Origin: Chryseobacterium sp. YIM B08800
GTDB lineage: Bacteria > Bacteroidota > Bacteroidia > Flavobacteriales > Weeksellaceae
Direction: 5' to 3'
Length of the DNA: 64,000 nucleotides
Assembly: GCF_026163565.1 (NCBI RefSeq)
Contig: NZ_JAPDKN010000014.1
Location: 124,001 to 188,000 of the forward strand
The position numbers were made by a program, and so were the translations under genes. The first letter of the stretch is position 1. Each line of letters opens with the position of its first letter. Below, one piece after another: positions 17,742 to 27,399 of this stretch. Under the pieces are notes generated by a model that worked only from the letters and a program-made list of their open reading frames with translations, searched no databases and was not told where the DNA came from.

Positions 17742-18701
17742 ATGAGAGTTTTAGCTAACGACGGAATCTCCAAAGCTGGAGAGATCGCTTTAAAAGAAGC
17801 AGGAATTGAGCTACTCGATAATAGAGTTGCTCAGGATCACGTTATCAGTTTCATTAATGAAAATAACGTAGATGTTCTTCTGGTGCGAAGTGCTACCAAA
17901 GTTAGACAAGATTTGATTGATGCTTGTCCGAATCTTAAAATCGTCGGAAGAGGCGGGATTGGTATGGATAATATCGACGTTGAATATGCTATTGAAAAAG
18001 GATTATATGTAATCAATACTCCTACTGCTTCATCAAAATCGGTGGCAGAGTTGGTTTTTGCACATTTCTTTTCATTAGCGAGATTTTTACATGAATCTAA
18101 CCGATTGATGCCATTGGAAGGGGAAACTCATTTCAATGCGATGAAAAAATCTTTCAGCAAAGCATACGAACTTTCGGGCAAAACTTTAGGAGTCATTGGT
18201 TTTGGAAGTATCGGTCAGGAAGTAGTAAAAATGGGAATTTCTTTAGGGATGAAAGTAAAAGTTCTGACCAGAAAACCCAGAACAGAAGTTTTAAGCTTAG
18301 AATTTTTTGACGGTCAAAAACTAAACTTTGAAATTACTTCTACGAATGATACCGAAGCGTTTTTAAAAGACACCGACTTTATCAGTATCAATACCCCAAA
18401 AACCAACGAGTATATTATTGATACTCCACAGTTTGAAAAAATGAAAGATGGCGTTTACATCGTCAATACCGCAAGAGGAGGCGTGATCAATGAAGTTACT
18501 TTGCTCGATTTTATAGAATCCGGGAAAGTGGCAGGAGCCGCTCTTGATGTTTTTGAAAACGAACCGTCACCTGAACTTATTTTACTGATGAATCCGAACC
18601 TGTCTCTTACACCGCATTTAGGAGGAAACACCGTAGATGCGCAAGAAAAAATCGGTGTAGAACTTGCCCATCAGATTATTGAAATTAAAAAGAAACTATA
18701 A
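17742..18701 (+). CDS. serA: D-3-phosphoglycerate dehydrogenase
   Basis: This 319-aa NAD-dependent 2-hydroxyacid dehydrogenase performs the first step of serine synthesis. The Rossmann motif is GVIGFGSIGQEVVKMG. The catalytic residues lie in VRSATKV/GRGGIGMDNID, NTARGGVINE (Arg) and PHLGGNT (His), with a Glu in between. It lacks the C-terminal ACT domain of long SerA forms, so it is the short type, which is not expected to be inhibited through an ACT domain. Proximity to serC supports the assignment over other 2-hydroxyacid dehydrogenases. Confidence 0.9.
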   Translation: MRVLANDGISKAGEIALKEAGIELLDNRVAQDHVISFINENNVDVLLVRSATKVRQDLIDACPNLKIVGRGGIGMDNIDVEYAIEKGLYVINTPTASSKSVAELVFAHFFSLARFLHESNRLMPLEGETHFNAMKKSFSKAYELSGKTLGVIGFGSIGQEVVKMGISLGMKVKVLTRKPRTEVLSLEFFDGQKLNFEITSTNDTEAFLKDTDFISINTPKTNEYIIDTPQFEKMKDGVYIVNTARGGVINEVTLLDFIESGKVAGAALDVFENEPSPELILLMNPNLSLTPHLGGNTVDAQEKIGVELAHQIIEIKKKL

Positions 18702-18708
18702 ATTATAT

Positions 18709-19953
18709 ATGCCAGTTTTTAAACCTTTCCGTGGAATACGACCTCATAAAGATCATGAGTCAACGTTTCCTACTCATCCTTTAGATAATTTCACACAAGC
18801 TGAAATTGCTGAAAAAGCACAAAAAGAAAAAACTTACATCAATATGATTAAACCCTATGTTGTAAGCAAATCTAAAGATGTCGACCGGAATTTAAGGAAA
18901 ATCCGTACTACTTTTGAAGAACTTCTGGAAGACAAAACCTTAGTTCAGGATAGCTCTGCCTATTATCTTTATGAGCAGATTTATCCAAACAAACAAATAT
19001 TCAGAGGGCTTCTTGGCTTATCGAGCATTGAAGATTTCTGGAGCGGAAAAATAAAAAGGCACGAAAGTACCATTCCTCAAAGAAAAGAAAAGCTGGCGCA
19101 TTATCTTGATAAAGTGAATCTTCAGGCAGAACCTGTTTTGCTTACTTATCCGTCCAATTCAAAAATTGAATTGCTGATGAATCACGAGGAAAAAAATGTT
19201 CCTATTTTCAATCATGTAGATTCTATCGGGATCAGACATAAAATCTGGAGAATAGATAACCGATTGAAACTGCAACAGTTTAAAGAAGTGATCGATCAGA
19301 TCGAATCTTTTTATATTGCTGATGGTCACCATAGAATTGGTTCTACAGCGCTTCACGCAAAGCGTCTTAAAGAAAAAAACAAACGTCACAACGGAACTGA
19401 AGCGTATAATTTTGTCTATAGTTTTATTGTTTCCAATCAATCAATCAAAATTCACGATTACAACAGAATTCTGAGTAGTATTGGAGATTTATCTAGTGAA
19501 GATTTCTTGAAAAAACTGGAAAAATATTTCCTTATTCACGAAAAAGATCAGACTCCATACTACCCTTCTCAGAAATTCCACATTTCAATGTATTTGGATG
19601 GAAAATTCTATTCACTTCACGTAAAACACGATTTGCGTTCTCCAGAAATGTCACTTGATAATCTCGATCATCATATTTTAGATAAGTATATCATTAAAGA
19701 TATTTTGAATATTGAAGATTCTGACAGCTCAGATCAGATTATGTATGTAAAAGGAACTTCCAATATTGAAGGAATCAATCTATTGAAAGAAAAAGTAGAC
19801 AATGGTGAAGGAAAAGTAGGTTTCGGAATCTATCCGGTAAGCTTTAATGATATGATTAAAATATCAGATTTAAAGCTTAGTATGCCTCCAAAATGTACAT
19901 TTATCGAGCCTAAACTGGTTACTGCATTATTAATGTACGATATGAAGCCATAA
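18709..19953 (+). CDS. DUF1015 domain-containing protein
   Basis: This 414-aa cytoplasmic protein begins MPVFKPFRGIRPHKDHE at the ATG at 18709, seven bases after the serA stop; an in-frame start further upstream would overlap serA and is not needed. DUF1015 marks include SFYIADGHHRIGSTALHAKR near the centre, a His-rich putative catalytic site related to SerK-type free-serine kinases, and DLDHHILDKYIIKDIL later. The context with serC and serA suggests a role in serine metabolism, possibly phosphorylation of serine, but this is inference from family relatives. Confidence 0.85.
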   Translation: MPVFKPFRGIRPHKDHESTFPTHPLDNFTQAEIAEKAQKEKTYINMIKPYVVSKSKDVDRNLRKIRTTFEELLEDKTLVQDSSAYYLYEQIYPNKQIFRGLLGLSSIEDFWSGKIKRHESTIPQRKEKLAHYLDKVNLQAEPVLLTYPSNSKIELLMNHEEKNVPIFNHVDSIGIRHKIWRIDNRLKLQQFKEVIDQIESFYIADGHHRIGSTALHAKRLKEKNKRHNGTEAYNFVYSFIVSNQSIKIHDYNRILSSIGDLSSEDFLKKLEKYFLIHEKDQTPYYPSQKFHISMYLDGKFYSLHVKHDLRSPEMSLDNLDHHILDKYIIKDILNIEDSDSSDQIMYVKGTSNIEGINLLKEKVDNGEGKVGFGIYPVSFNDMIKISDLKLSMPPKCTFIEPKLVTALLMYDMKP

Positions 19954-20005
19954 TTATCTATTTTTTATTTATTTTTATGCTCCGAAAAGAAAACGGTCAG
20001 TAAAA

Positions 20006-21406
20006 ATGAAAAAAATCTTACTCATCATATTTCCACTCTTTTTGAGTGGATTTTTATTTTCTCAGAAAAAAACTCCGGCAAAAAAGCCCAAACCGATTCC
20101 TAAATTCAACTATCACGAAGAATTTAAGAAAATCTCTGACGAAATTTTTCTTCACGGAACTGCTTATGATAATCTTGGTGAATTAACCAAAGGAGTCGGC
20201 TCAAGATTCAGCGGAACGCCTGGTTATGCAAAAGCTACGGAATGGGCAGAAAAAAACTTAAAAGAAGCCGGTGCAGAAAATATCTGGAAACAGGAAGTGA
20301 GAGTTCCGATCTGGATCAGAGGAAAAGAATCTTTACAAATAAAAACGTCCAGCGGTGACTGGAAAACTATAAAAATGCTTTCTTTCGGGAATTCTGAAGG
20401 AACAAAAGGAAAAGATCTTATTGCCGATATTCTTTTGGTAAATGATGTACAGGAACTGGTAAATCTGAGAACTTCCGATGTAAAAGATAAGATTATTTTT
20501 GTTAACTACCCTATCGATCCTACGGTAATCAGTACGGTAGATTCTTATATGATCGCAGCAAAATCTAAACTTATTTCTGCGTCTGTTATTGGTCAGAAAG
20601 GCGCAAAAGCTTTAATCATACGATCATTAACAACGGCTTCAGACGATATTCCGCATGCAAAACAGGTGTATTACGAACCGGACGATAAAGCAAGAATTCC
20701 GGCAATGACCATTGGAGTTCGTTCTGCAGATGAACTTGAAAGTCTTCTTAAAAAAACGTCTGTTAAAGCTAAAATTAATATGTCTGCCGAATCAAAAGGT
20801 GAAACAATTAATCACAATATCATTGGTGAAATTCCAGGAAAAAAAGATTCTAAGATAATTGTTCTCGGAGCCCAGCTCGATTCATGGGATTTTGCAGAAG
20901 GTGCACATGACGACGGAACCGGAGTGGTACAATGTATGGAAGTTTTAAGAACGTTTAAAGCTTTAGGATACGATAATAATCACACCATAAGAGTTGTACT
21001 TTACGCCAACAGTGAAAATGGCGGAATGGGTCGAGAAACGTATGCCATGAGCGTAAAAAAGAAAGAAGAAAAACATATTCTGGCTTTAGGAAGTGATTCC
21101 GGAGGATATTCTCCGCGAGGTTTCTCTTTAGATATGTCGCCACAGAGAAGAAGGCTTATTTTCGAATGGAAAAACTACTTTTTACCTTACGGGATCTATG
21201 ATTTCGACCAAACCTATGCCATTCAGGATATTGCACCTTTGAAAAAACTAGACATTCCTTTGGTAGAAATGGTGGTCGATACACAACGTTATTTCGATTA
21301 TCACCACTCTGAAAAAGATACTTTCGATAAGGTCAATAAAAGAGAATTATTACTTGGAGCAGTTGCGATGACGCAGCTTGTCTTTATGATCGATAAAAAC
21401 TGGTAA
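20006..21406 (+). CDS. M28-family carboxypeptidase-Q-like protein, probably catalytically inactive
   Basis: This 466-aa exported protein (signal MKKILLIIFPLFLSGFLFSQ) has the same architecture as the paralogue at 22502: a PA-type insert and an M28 zinc-peptidase domain. The first zinc-ligand His is replaced by Gln290 (GAQLDSWD against GGHLDSWD in the paralogue), and the catalytic Glu is replaced by Ser336 (NSENGG against NEENG). The bridging Asp in AHDDGTG, the Asp of GSDSGG and the final His pair in DYHHSEKDTF are kept. It is therefore likely a pseudopeptidase, perhaps binding peptides or the paralogue. Two small genes separate the pair. Confidence 0.85.
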   Translation: MKKILLIIFPLFLSGFLFSQKKTPAKKPKPIPKFNYHEEFKKISDEIFLHGTAYDNLGELTKGVGSRFSGTPGYAKATEWAEKNLKEAGAENIWKQEVRVPIWIRGKESLQIKTSSGDWKTIKMLSFGNSEGTKGKDLIADILLVNDVQELVNLRTSDVKDKIIFVNYPIDPTVISTVDSYMIAAKSKLISASVIGQKGAKALIIRSLTTASDDIPHAKQVYYEPDDKARIPAMTIGVRSADELESLLKKTSVKAKINMSAESKGETINHNIIGEIPGKKDSKIIVLGAQLDSWDFAEGAHDDGTGVVQCMEVLRTFKALGYDNNHTIRVVLYANSENGGMGRETYAMSVKKKEEKHILALGSDSGGYSPRGFSLDMSPQRRRLIFEWKNYFLPYGIYDFDQTYAIQDIAPLKKLDIPLVEMVVDTQRYFDYHHSEKDTFDKVNKRELLLGAVAMTQLVFMIDKNW

Positions 21407-21428
21407 GAATTAAGAAAAATCAAAAAAT

Positions 21429-21986
21429 ATGAGCGTTAATAAAAGGCTTTTAGAGGAAAAATCAAGTCAGGAATTAGAAGAATATATCAAGCCTGAAAGT
21501 AAATTTGTACCGGAAGCCAATCAGTATGCCTATGAAATTTTGAAATCCAGAGGCAGAATATTTACTGATGAAGAGAATGAAAGATTTTCTAAAAAAGAAA
21601 TTAATAAAAATAATACAGATACAAGCATACATCCTAATTATAAAAAAGCTGCAGAATTCCTTTATATTTCAGCATTTTTAGGAATTGGTAATCTAATCTG
21701 GACGTATGATACTTTACATAGTGGGTTTGAAGTTTTCATTGCAATTATTGTCTTAGCTTTCGGTTTTACATTGGCATATTTTACCAGCAAAGGCATAGAA
21801 TGGTTTAAGTATCTATTACTTGTTCTTTTTGGATTAGGCATTTTTGGAATTCCATTTATACTTTCTAATATAAAAAACGATCCTGTTATAGGAATCATCA
21901 ATATTGTACAAACTCTACTTCAAATTTGGGCTTTAGTTTTATTATTTAAAATTCCCAAAACTAATGATAATTCTCAACCTGTTTAA
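21429..21986 (+). CDS. Small integral membrane protein of unknown function
   Basis: This 185-aa protein starts with a charged cytoplasmic helix (KRLLEEKSSQELEEYIKPES) that resembles short substrate- or lipid-binding leader helices. Four hydrophobic segments follow, including FEVFIAIIVLAFGFTLAYF and YLLLVLFGLGIFGIPFIL. No family is recognised. It lies 22 bp after the inactive M28 gene, on the same strand, and 24 bp before the next small gene, so it is probably part of the same transcript. Confidence 0.65.
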   Translation: MSVNKRLLEEKSSQELEEYIKPESKFVPEANQYAYEILKSRGRIFTDEENERFSKKEINKNNTDTSIHPNYKKAAEFLYISAFLGIGNLIWTYDTLHSGFEVFIAIIVLAFGFTLAYFTSKGIEWFKYLLLVLFGLGIFGIPFILSNIKNDPVIGIINIVQTLLQIWALVLLFKIPKTNDNSQPV

Positions 21987-22010
21987 TCAAACTAATCATC
22001 AATATTAAAA

Positions 22011-22475
22011 ATGGAAATCATTCAATTAAACTTAGATCCAGACAAAATAAACAATCCTAAAATCAACGAACTCTACTCTCAATTTCAGGAAGTTTTAGAA
22101 AAACTTAACGATAAAAAGTTACCTTCTGAAGCGGTACATTATATTAATAATATTGTTGAGCAAACTAATTCAACAACATTACATGATAAAGCATTACTGA
22201 AATTATTAAAAGACAAGCAAGATCTCATCATAAAATATTTGGAGAAAGAGCATAAAATTGTTCCTAAAAGCTATTATAAAAAATTATGGTTAGCGGTAGG
22301 AATGACCGCTATCGGTTTACCAATCGGACTTCTTTTTGGTTTACTAATGAAAAATATGGGATTAATGGCAATAGGATTACCAATTGGTTTAGGTATCGGT
22401 GCTGCAGTAGGTTCTTCCATGGATAAGAAAGCATTGGAAGAAGGAAGACAGATCGATGTAGAGTTGAAATTTTAA
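22011..22475 (+). CDS. Small protein with C-terminal glycine-rich membrane hairpin
   Basis: This 154-aa protein has a helical soluble part over residues 1-95, with repeated Lys/Glu (EEVLEKLNDKKLPSEA-like), then two membrane segments with closely similar glycine-rich cores (AIGLPIGLLFGLLM and AIGLPIGLGIGAAVG). The repetition suggests a helical hairpin with GxxxG packing. No family is recognised. It ends 26 bp before the active M28 paralogue and may be co-transcribed with it. Confidence 0.65.
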   Translation: MEIIQLNLDPDKINNPKINELYSQFQEVLEKLNDKKLPSEAVHYINNIVEQTNSTTLHDKALLKLLKDKQDLIIKYLEKEHKIVPKSYYKKLWLAVGMTAIGLPIGLLFGLLMKNMGLMAIGLPIGLGIGAAVGSSMDKKALEEGRQIDVELKF

Positions 22476-22501
22476 TGTGAAGATCTAAACAAAGAGTAAT
22501 T

Positions 22502-23857
22502 ATGAAAAATATTCTATCAGCTGCGGTTGTCTTTTTAAGTTTAAATGTATTTGGACAAATCAAAGAAGATTCTATACAGTTCAGCAGAATTTCAACAGAA
22601 ATTTTAAATAAAGGAAAATCTTACACCGAGCTTAGAGATTTAACCAAAAACATTGGCCATCGACTGAGCGGTTCTGAAGCTTATGAAAAATCGGTAAAAT
22701 GGGCAGAACAGAAACTGAAAGAAGCCGGCGCTGACAAAGTCTGGTTACAGGAAGTAATGATTCCGGTTTGGGAAAGAGGAAAAGAATCTTTAAAAATAAA
22801 AGCTCAAAACGGGAAATGGAAAACTCTAAAAATGCTTTCTCTTGGTAACTCCGAAGGAACAAAAGGAAAAGATGTTTCTGGAGAGATTATTATGGTAAAA
22901 TCTTTGGCAGAATACGATAAGCTCAGTCCGGAACAGGTGAAAGATAAAATTGTTTTCTTTAATTATCCTTTCAGTCAGTCTTATGTTCAGACTTTCAAAT
23001 CATACAGCGATGCCTCAGTTTATCGGTCTACCGCTGCAGCTTTAACAGCCAAAAAAGGTGGAAAATTTGCCATTGTAAGGTCACTTTCTTCTGCATTTGA
23101 TGATGTACCGCATACCGGAGCGATGAGATACGGAGATTCAGAAAAAATTCCGGCCGTTGCCATTGGAAATACTACTGCAGACGAATTGGAAACCCTTTTA
23201 AAATCACAAAAAATTACCGCTAAACTCAATTCAAATTGCGGAATGAAAGCCGAAAGGCTCTCCCACTCTGTGATTGGCGAAATTACAGGAAATAAAGATA
23301 AAAGCGTCATTGTTGTTGGCGGACATTTAGATTCTTGGGATGTTGGTGAAGGAGCTCACGACGACGGAGCTGGAATTGTGCAGAGCATTGAAGTTTTAAG
23401 AACCTTTAAAAATTTAGGCCTGAAAAATAATCATACCATAAGAGTTGTTTGTTTTGCAAATGAAGAAAACGGTGTGAAAGGCGGTCAACAATACGGAAAA
23501 ACCGTAAAAGAGAACAATGAAAAACACCTTTTTGCTTTAGAATCTGATGCGGGAGGTTTTTCTCCGAGAGGAATTGCTTTAGAAATGGATGATGATAAAA
23601 TCAATCAGATTAAAACATGGTCTCCCCTATTTATTCCTTACGGAGCTTATGATTTTGACGGAAGATATTCCGGAACAGATATTTACCCTTTAAAAGATAT
23701 GGGAATTCCTACAGCAGAACTCGTTCCGGATTCCCAGCGATATTTTGATATTCATCATACCGAAGAAGATACTTTTGAAAAAGTCAATCGTCGCGAATTG
23801 TTATTAGGAGCAACAATTATGACACAAATGATTTATATGATCGATAAAAACTGGTAA
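22502..23857 (+). CDS. M28-family zinc peptidase, carboxypeptidase-Q-like (active form)
   Basis: This 451-aa exported enzyme (signal MKNILSAAVVFLSLNVFGQ) likely removes residues from peptides in the periplasm. All M28 residues are present: His275 in GGHLDSWD, Asp287 in AHDDGAG, catalytic Glu321 and zinc-ligand Glu322 in NEENG, Asp349 in ESDAGG, and a His in IHHTEEDTF. This contrasts with the inactive paralogue at 20006. A strong hairpin follows the stop. Confidence 0.9.
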   Translation: MKNILSAAVVFLSLNVFGQIKEDSIQFSRISTEILNKGKSYTELRDLTKNIGHRLSGSEAYEKSVKWAEQKLKEAGADKVWLQEVMIPVWERGKESLKIKAQNGKWKTLKMLSLGNSEGTKGKDVSGEIIMVKSLAEYDKLSPEQVKDKIVFFNYPFSQSYVQTFKSYSDASVYRSTAAALTAKKGGKFAIVRSLSSAFDDVPHTGAMRYGDSEKIPAVAIGNTTADELETLLKSQKITAKLNSNCGMKAERLSHSVIGEITGNKDKSVIVVGGHLDSWDVGEGAHDDGAGIVQSIEVLRTFKNLGLKNNHTIRVVCFANEENGVKGGQQYGKTVKENNEKHLFALESDAGGFSPRGIALEMDDDKINQIKTWSPLFIPYGAYDFDGRYSGTDIYPLKDMGIPTAELVPDSQRYFDIHHTEEDTFEKVNRRELLLGATIMTQMIYMIDKNW

Positions 23858-23860
23858 AAC

Positions 23861-23893
23861 AGAAAGTCCTCAAATTGAGGACTTTCTTGTTTT
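23861..23893. terminator. Bidirectional terminator between M28 and aspartyl protease genes
   Basis: AGAAAGTCCTCAA and TTGAGGACTTTCT form a near-perfect stem at 23861-23887 with T-rich DNA after it. Both convergent genes end beside it. Confidence 0.8.
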
Positions 23894-23897
23894 TAAT

Positions 23898-25064
23898 TTA
23901 TTTCAAGTATTCTTTTTTAGCAATCATATAGTCTAAAACCTTCCCTTCTCTTTTCACTTTAACGGTGATAGAATTAAGATCTTTTTCTATACGATTTTGC
24001 AGATATTTGCAAACAGATTCCTGGTCAAGATTTTCTAAGCTTATGTTGTTCAGGCTCATAATTTCATCGTCAAGTTTTAGTGGAACATCACTTCCGTTAA
24101 AAAGCAATACGACTTTTGCTTTATGATCTATAAATCGATAGGCAAAGCCAAAAGATTCTAATTTTGAAGGATAATTTTTAATTTTATTTAAATAGATTTT
24201 ATTATTTTTCCAATCCATTATAAATCTAAACTTTTTCAGAAATTCATTTCCAAGAAGACTTGAAGATCCTGTAGAAACAATTTCGTCTTCAAATTTTTGT
24301 TCATCCAAAAGCACTTCATTGGGTTTAAAATAATAAGAAGATTCGGGTTTCCCTGCTCCAAAAGCTCCTACAGAAGCTGTTCCGTAAGTTTCAATAGATT
24401 TTACTTTAGTATTTTTCGGATCATACTCATTGTTAGAAATTCTTACCGTACCTGTAAATCCTGTATCAAAAGTAAGGTTTATTTTTTCATCTAAAATATT
24501 AGCTTTTACAACTGGAGTTTTCTGAGGTTTTGGAGTAAATGACAATACGGTTTCGTAGCCTTCTTTAGAGAAATTTGCTAAATCTTTGGTTGCTTCTATT
24601 GAGTTTTCTGAATAATTAATTCTCCAGAAAAGTTTTGCCATCTGATTGGCTCCGATAATCCCGTCAATTTTAAAGCATTCAAACTCAATTCCTTTTAGAT
24701 CCATCACAATAGCTCCAATATTTTTGAAGGTAATTTCATCAACTTTCATTTCCGGAACTTCGGTAAAGATTTGTTCCTGCTTATTTTTTTTGGAATCTGT
24801 GACTTTACTGCGGTGTTTTTTCTTAAGATTGAGCTCATTATAAATTGCAGTTGAAATCACCGTCGGAGCGCCGGAATCAAAAAGAAACCGATAGATCTTC
24901 CCATTGATATTTACTTTAACGAAAGGCAATTCGTTGGTATAAGTCAGATTAATTTTTTCAACAGGATTTTTTAATTCAGCTTTACCATTTTCAAAAAATC
25001 TTTTTCCTTGTGCTGAAGCTGTGATCGTAAGAAATAGTAGAACAAAGAATATATATTTTTTCAT
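23898..25064 (-). CDS. Exported aspartyl protease with C-terminal PDZ-like domain
   Basis: This 388-aa protein has a signal peptide ending ITASAQ and two retropepsin-like halves. The catalytic aspartates lie in FLFDSGAPTVIS (Asp63) and LTFDTGFTGTVRIS (near Asp199), so a full dimer-like active site could form within one chain, as in Bacteroidota clan AA proteases. The last 90 residues (KLDDEIMSLNNISLENLDQE) look like a PDZ domain for substrate contact. It has its own upstream region and ends at the shared terminator. Substrate is unknown. Confidence 0.85.
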   Translation of the reverse strand: MKKYIFFVLLFLTITASAQGKRFFENGKAELKNPVEKINLTYTNELPFVKVNINGKIYRFLFDSGAPTVISTAIYNELNLKKKHRSKVTDSKKNKQEQIFTEVPEMKVDEITFKNIGAIVMDLKGIEFECFKIDGIIGANQMAKLFWRINYSENSIEATKDLANFSKEGYETVLSFTPKPQKTPVVKANILDEKINLTFDTGFTGTVRISNNEYDPKNTKVKSIETYGTASVGAFGAGKPESSYYFKPNEVLLDEQKFEDEIVSTGSSSLLGNEFLKKFRFIMDWKNNKIYLNKIKNYPSKLESFGFAYRFIDHKAKVVLLFNGSDVPLKLDDEIMSLNNISLENLDQESVCKYLQNRIEKDLNSITVKVKREGKVLDYMIAKKEYLK

Positions 25065-25229
25065 GAATTATTTTTTATAAAAATAGTGTTTTATCATGAA
25101 TGAGGCTTAATCAATATTAAAAGGTTAATTCGCTTACTTTAGCTTTATCGTTAATTTAAACCTAAATACGGTTTCCCGTAAAGAAACAAATCAATGTTTG
25201 TGTATTATTGCATCACAAAACTAATAACC

Positions 25230-26933
25230 ATGGAAATTATTCTCATTGTAATTTTAGCTGTATTGGCTATCTATTTCTATACACAAGCTAAAAAACTAAA
25301 GAACGAAATTAAAAATAAGGATCTCAAAATTATTGATTTAACAAGGATTATTAATCAGTTTCAATCTGAAATATTAAAATATCAGACAGAAAATAATTCT
25401 TTAAAAACAAATCTTCAGTCTGCAAAAAAAGACTTATCATATATTCAGATTACCAATCGGGAATTAAAAGATAAAATTGTGGAATTAAGCAAATACCAAA
25501 ACATTATCGATGTAAAAATTGAATGTGAATATTTGCTTAAAAAAGCTCAAAAAGACTATGAAAAACTGAGAGAAAGAGGTAATCTGGAATTATCTGAAGC
25601 TCAGGAAAACGCCAAAGAATCCCGAAGAAACATCAAAGAACTTACTGAAAAGAAACAAAGAGAAATTGAACTTCTGTATGAAAATGCGGTAAGAGAATCT
25701 AAAAGAATCATCGATAATGCTGAAAATAAAGCCGAAACTATTGGCGGAGATGCATACCGAAGTCTAAGAGAAGCTGATGAAATTGCAAATAGAATTCAGG
25801 CCATGAAAAACGTTATTAAGGGTTATGGAAATGAATATCTTGTGCCAAGTTACACTCTTTTAGATGAGCTTGCTGAAGATTTCAGTCATAAAGATGCGGG
25901 TGAAAATCTTAAAAAGCTCCGTCAAAATAATAAAATTATGATCGTCAACCGACAAGCCGGAATCTGTGAATATATGGATAACGAAAGACAAAAAACAGCC
26001 GTCGATTTTGTAATAGACGCTTACAACGGAAAAGTAGATTCTATTTTGTCAACCGTAAGAAAAGATAATTATGGTATTTTAAAACAGAAAATCGAGGATG
26101 CTTTTCAGTTGGTTAATTTTAATGGAAAAGCTTTCCGTAATGCAAGAATTTCAGAAATTTATCACCAGGCAAGACTTGAAGAGCTAAAATGGGCAGTTGT
26201 AGCACAAGAATTACGGGCAAATGAGCTTGAAGAGCAACGACAAATTCGCGAGCAAATCCGTGAAGAAGAAAAAGCCCGAAAAGAATTTGAAAAAGCAATA
26301 AAAGACGCAGAAAAAGAAGAACAAACTTTAAAAAGACTGATTGAAAAAGCGGAAGCGCAAGTTTCGAGAGCCAATGAAGAACAGAAAGCTCTTTTTCAGC
26401 AAAAATTAGAAGAACTGCAAGGAAAACTCGAACAGGCAGAAGAAAAAAACCAAAGAGCTATCTCTATGGCGCAACAGACCAAAACCGGGAACGTTTATGT
26501 CATTTCAAATATCGGTTCGTTTGGAGAACATGTTTATAAAATCGGGATGACGAGGCGTTTAGAGCCATTAGACCGGGTTCGTGAATTAGGTGATGCAAGT
26601 GTTCCGTTTGAGTTTGATGTGCATGCGATGATTTATTCGGATGACGCTCCCGCTTTGGAACGACAGCTTCACAAGAAATTTCTTAAAAACCAGCTCAATA
26701 AAATTAATCCAAGAAAAGAGTTTTTCAGACTCGATTTAAGTGATCTGAAAAACCATCTTGAAACAATAGGAATCAATTGTAAATGGACACTTTTGGCTGA
26801 AGCAAAACAATACAGGGAAACTTTAAAGCTCGAAGAGGAAATGAAAACCGATAAAACTTTGGAAGCCGAATGGGAACAGTATCAGAAAATAGCAGATCCC
26901 GTGAGTTACGAAGAAGTTATTGAAGAAATTTAA
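25230..26933 (+). CDS. Membrane-anchored coiled-coil GIY-YIG protein (DUF4041 and T5orf172-like)
   Basis: This 567-aa protein starts at ATG 25230 with a membrane anchor (MEIILIVILAVLAIYFYTQA) after which long charged coiled coils run to about residue 410. The middle holds a DUF4041-like segment (PSYTLLDELAEDFSHKDAG). From residue 420 a T5orf172/GIY-YIG-like nuclease domain begins (GNVYVISNIGSFGEHVYKIG), with MTRRLEPLDRVRELGDAS supplying the arginine helix and ALERQLHKKF the C-terminal Glu. Members are found near mobile DNA, and some are suspected phage-defence or DNA-end factors. It lies just before tRNA-Ser and the integrase. An enzymatic role is inferred only. Confidence 0.75.
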   Translation: MEIILIVILAVLAIYFYTQAKKLKNEIKNKDLKIIDLTRIINQFQSEILKYQTENNSLKTNLQSAKKDLSYIQITNRELKDKIVELSKYQNIIDVKIECEYLLKKAQKDYEKLRERGNLELSEAQENAKESRRNIKELTEKKQREIELLYENAVRESKRIIDNAENKAETIGGDAYRSLREADEIANRIQAMKNVIKGYGNEYLVPSYTLLDELAEDFSHKDAGENLKKLRQNNKIMIVNRQAGICEYMDNERQKTAVDFVIDAYNGKVDSILSTVRKDNYGILKQKIEDAFQLVNFNGKAFRNARISEIYHQARLEELKWAVVAQELRANELEEQRQIREQIREEEKARKEFEKAIKDAEKEEQTLKRLIEKAEAQVSRANEEQKALFQQKLEELQGKLEQAEEKNQRAISMAQQTKTGNVYVISNIGSFGEHVYKIGMTRRLEPLDRVRELGDASVPFEFDVHAMIYSDDAPALERQLHKKFLKNQLNKINPRKEFFRLDLSDLKNHLETIGINCKWTLLAEAKQYRETLKLEEEMKTDKTLEAEWEQYQKIADPVSYEEVIEEI

Positions 26934-26996
26934 GCTTTATAACCCATTCATTTTTTGAATTTTAGCTAAAAACTTAAAATAATTGTTAGATTTTTC

Positions 26997-27027
26997 TTTG
27001 TCAGAATAAAAAAACGTTCTATATTTG
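26997..27027 (+). promoter_or_regulatory. Promoter of tRNA-Ser (TTTG-N19-TAnnTTTG)
   Basis: TTTG at 26997-27000 and TATATTTG at 27020-27027 are separated by exactly 19 bp, an almost ideal Bacteroidota promoter, 34 bp before the tRNA. Confidence 0.75.
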
Positions 27028-27061
27028 CACCACTGAAAACAACGATACAATCGGAGTTTAA

Positions 27062-27149
<88 letters not shown>

Positions 27150-27170
27150 GTTGGAAACCAAAAAACATCA

Positions 27171-27208
27171 AAAGCCTTTAAATAATAGTATTTAAAGGCT
27201 TTTTTGTG
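27171..27208 (+). terminator. Terminator after tRNA-Ser
   Basis: AAAGCCTTTAAATA at 27171-27184 and its reverse complement at 27189-27202 form a 14-bp stem followed by T-rich sequence. Confidence 0.78.
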
Positions 27209-27252
27209 TTTATGTTATATCAAAAAATATCATAATAATACAAATAAAAAGA

Positions 27253-27295
27253 GAGTCATTCGGTGAGTAGTAAAAAAGAAAAACAAGTACTCACC
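27253..27295. repeat. Left copy of a 17-bp repeat, possible attachment site, with adjacent dyad
   Basis: GAGTCATTCGGTGAGTA at 27253-27269 differs by one base from GAGTAATTCGGTGAGTA at 42059-42075. In the same place GGTGAGTA at 27262-27269 pairs with TACTCACC at 27288-27295, like integrase-binding arms. It lies between tRNA-Ser and the truncated integrase. The role as an att site is inference. Confidence 0.45.
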
Positions 27296-27399
27296 TAATT
27301 TGATGATAAACGCCCTATTCATTACTTATTCAAACAATTGAACATCTTGTAGGTTTAAAGGTTCACAAATAAATTTATTAACCTTTAAAATTATTATTT

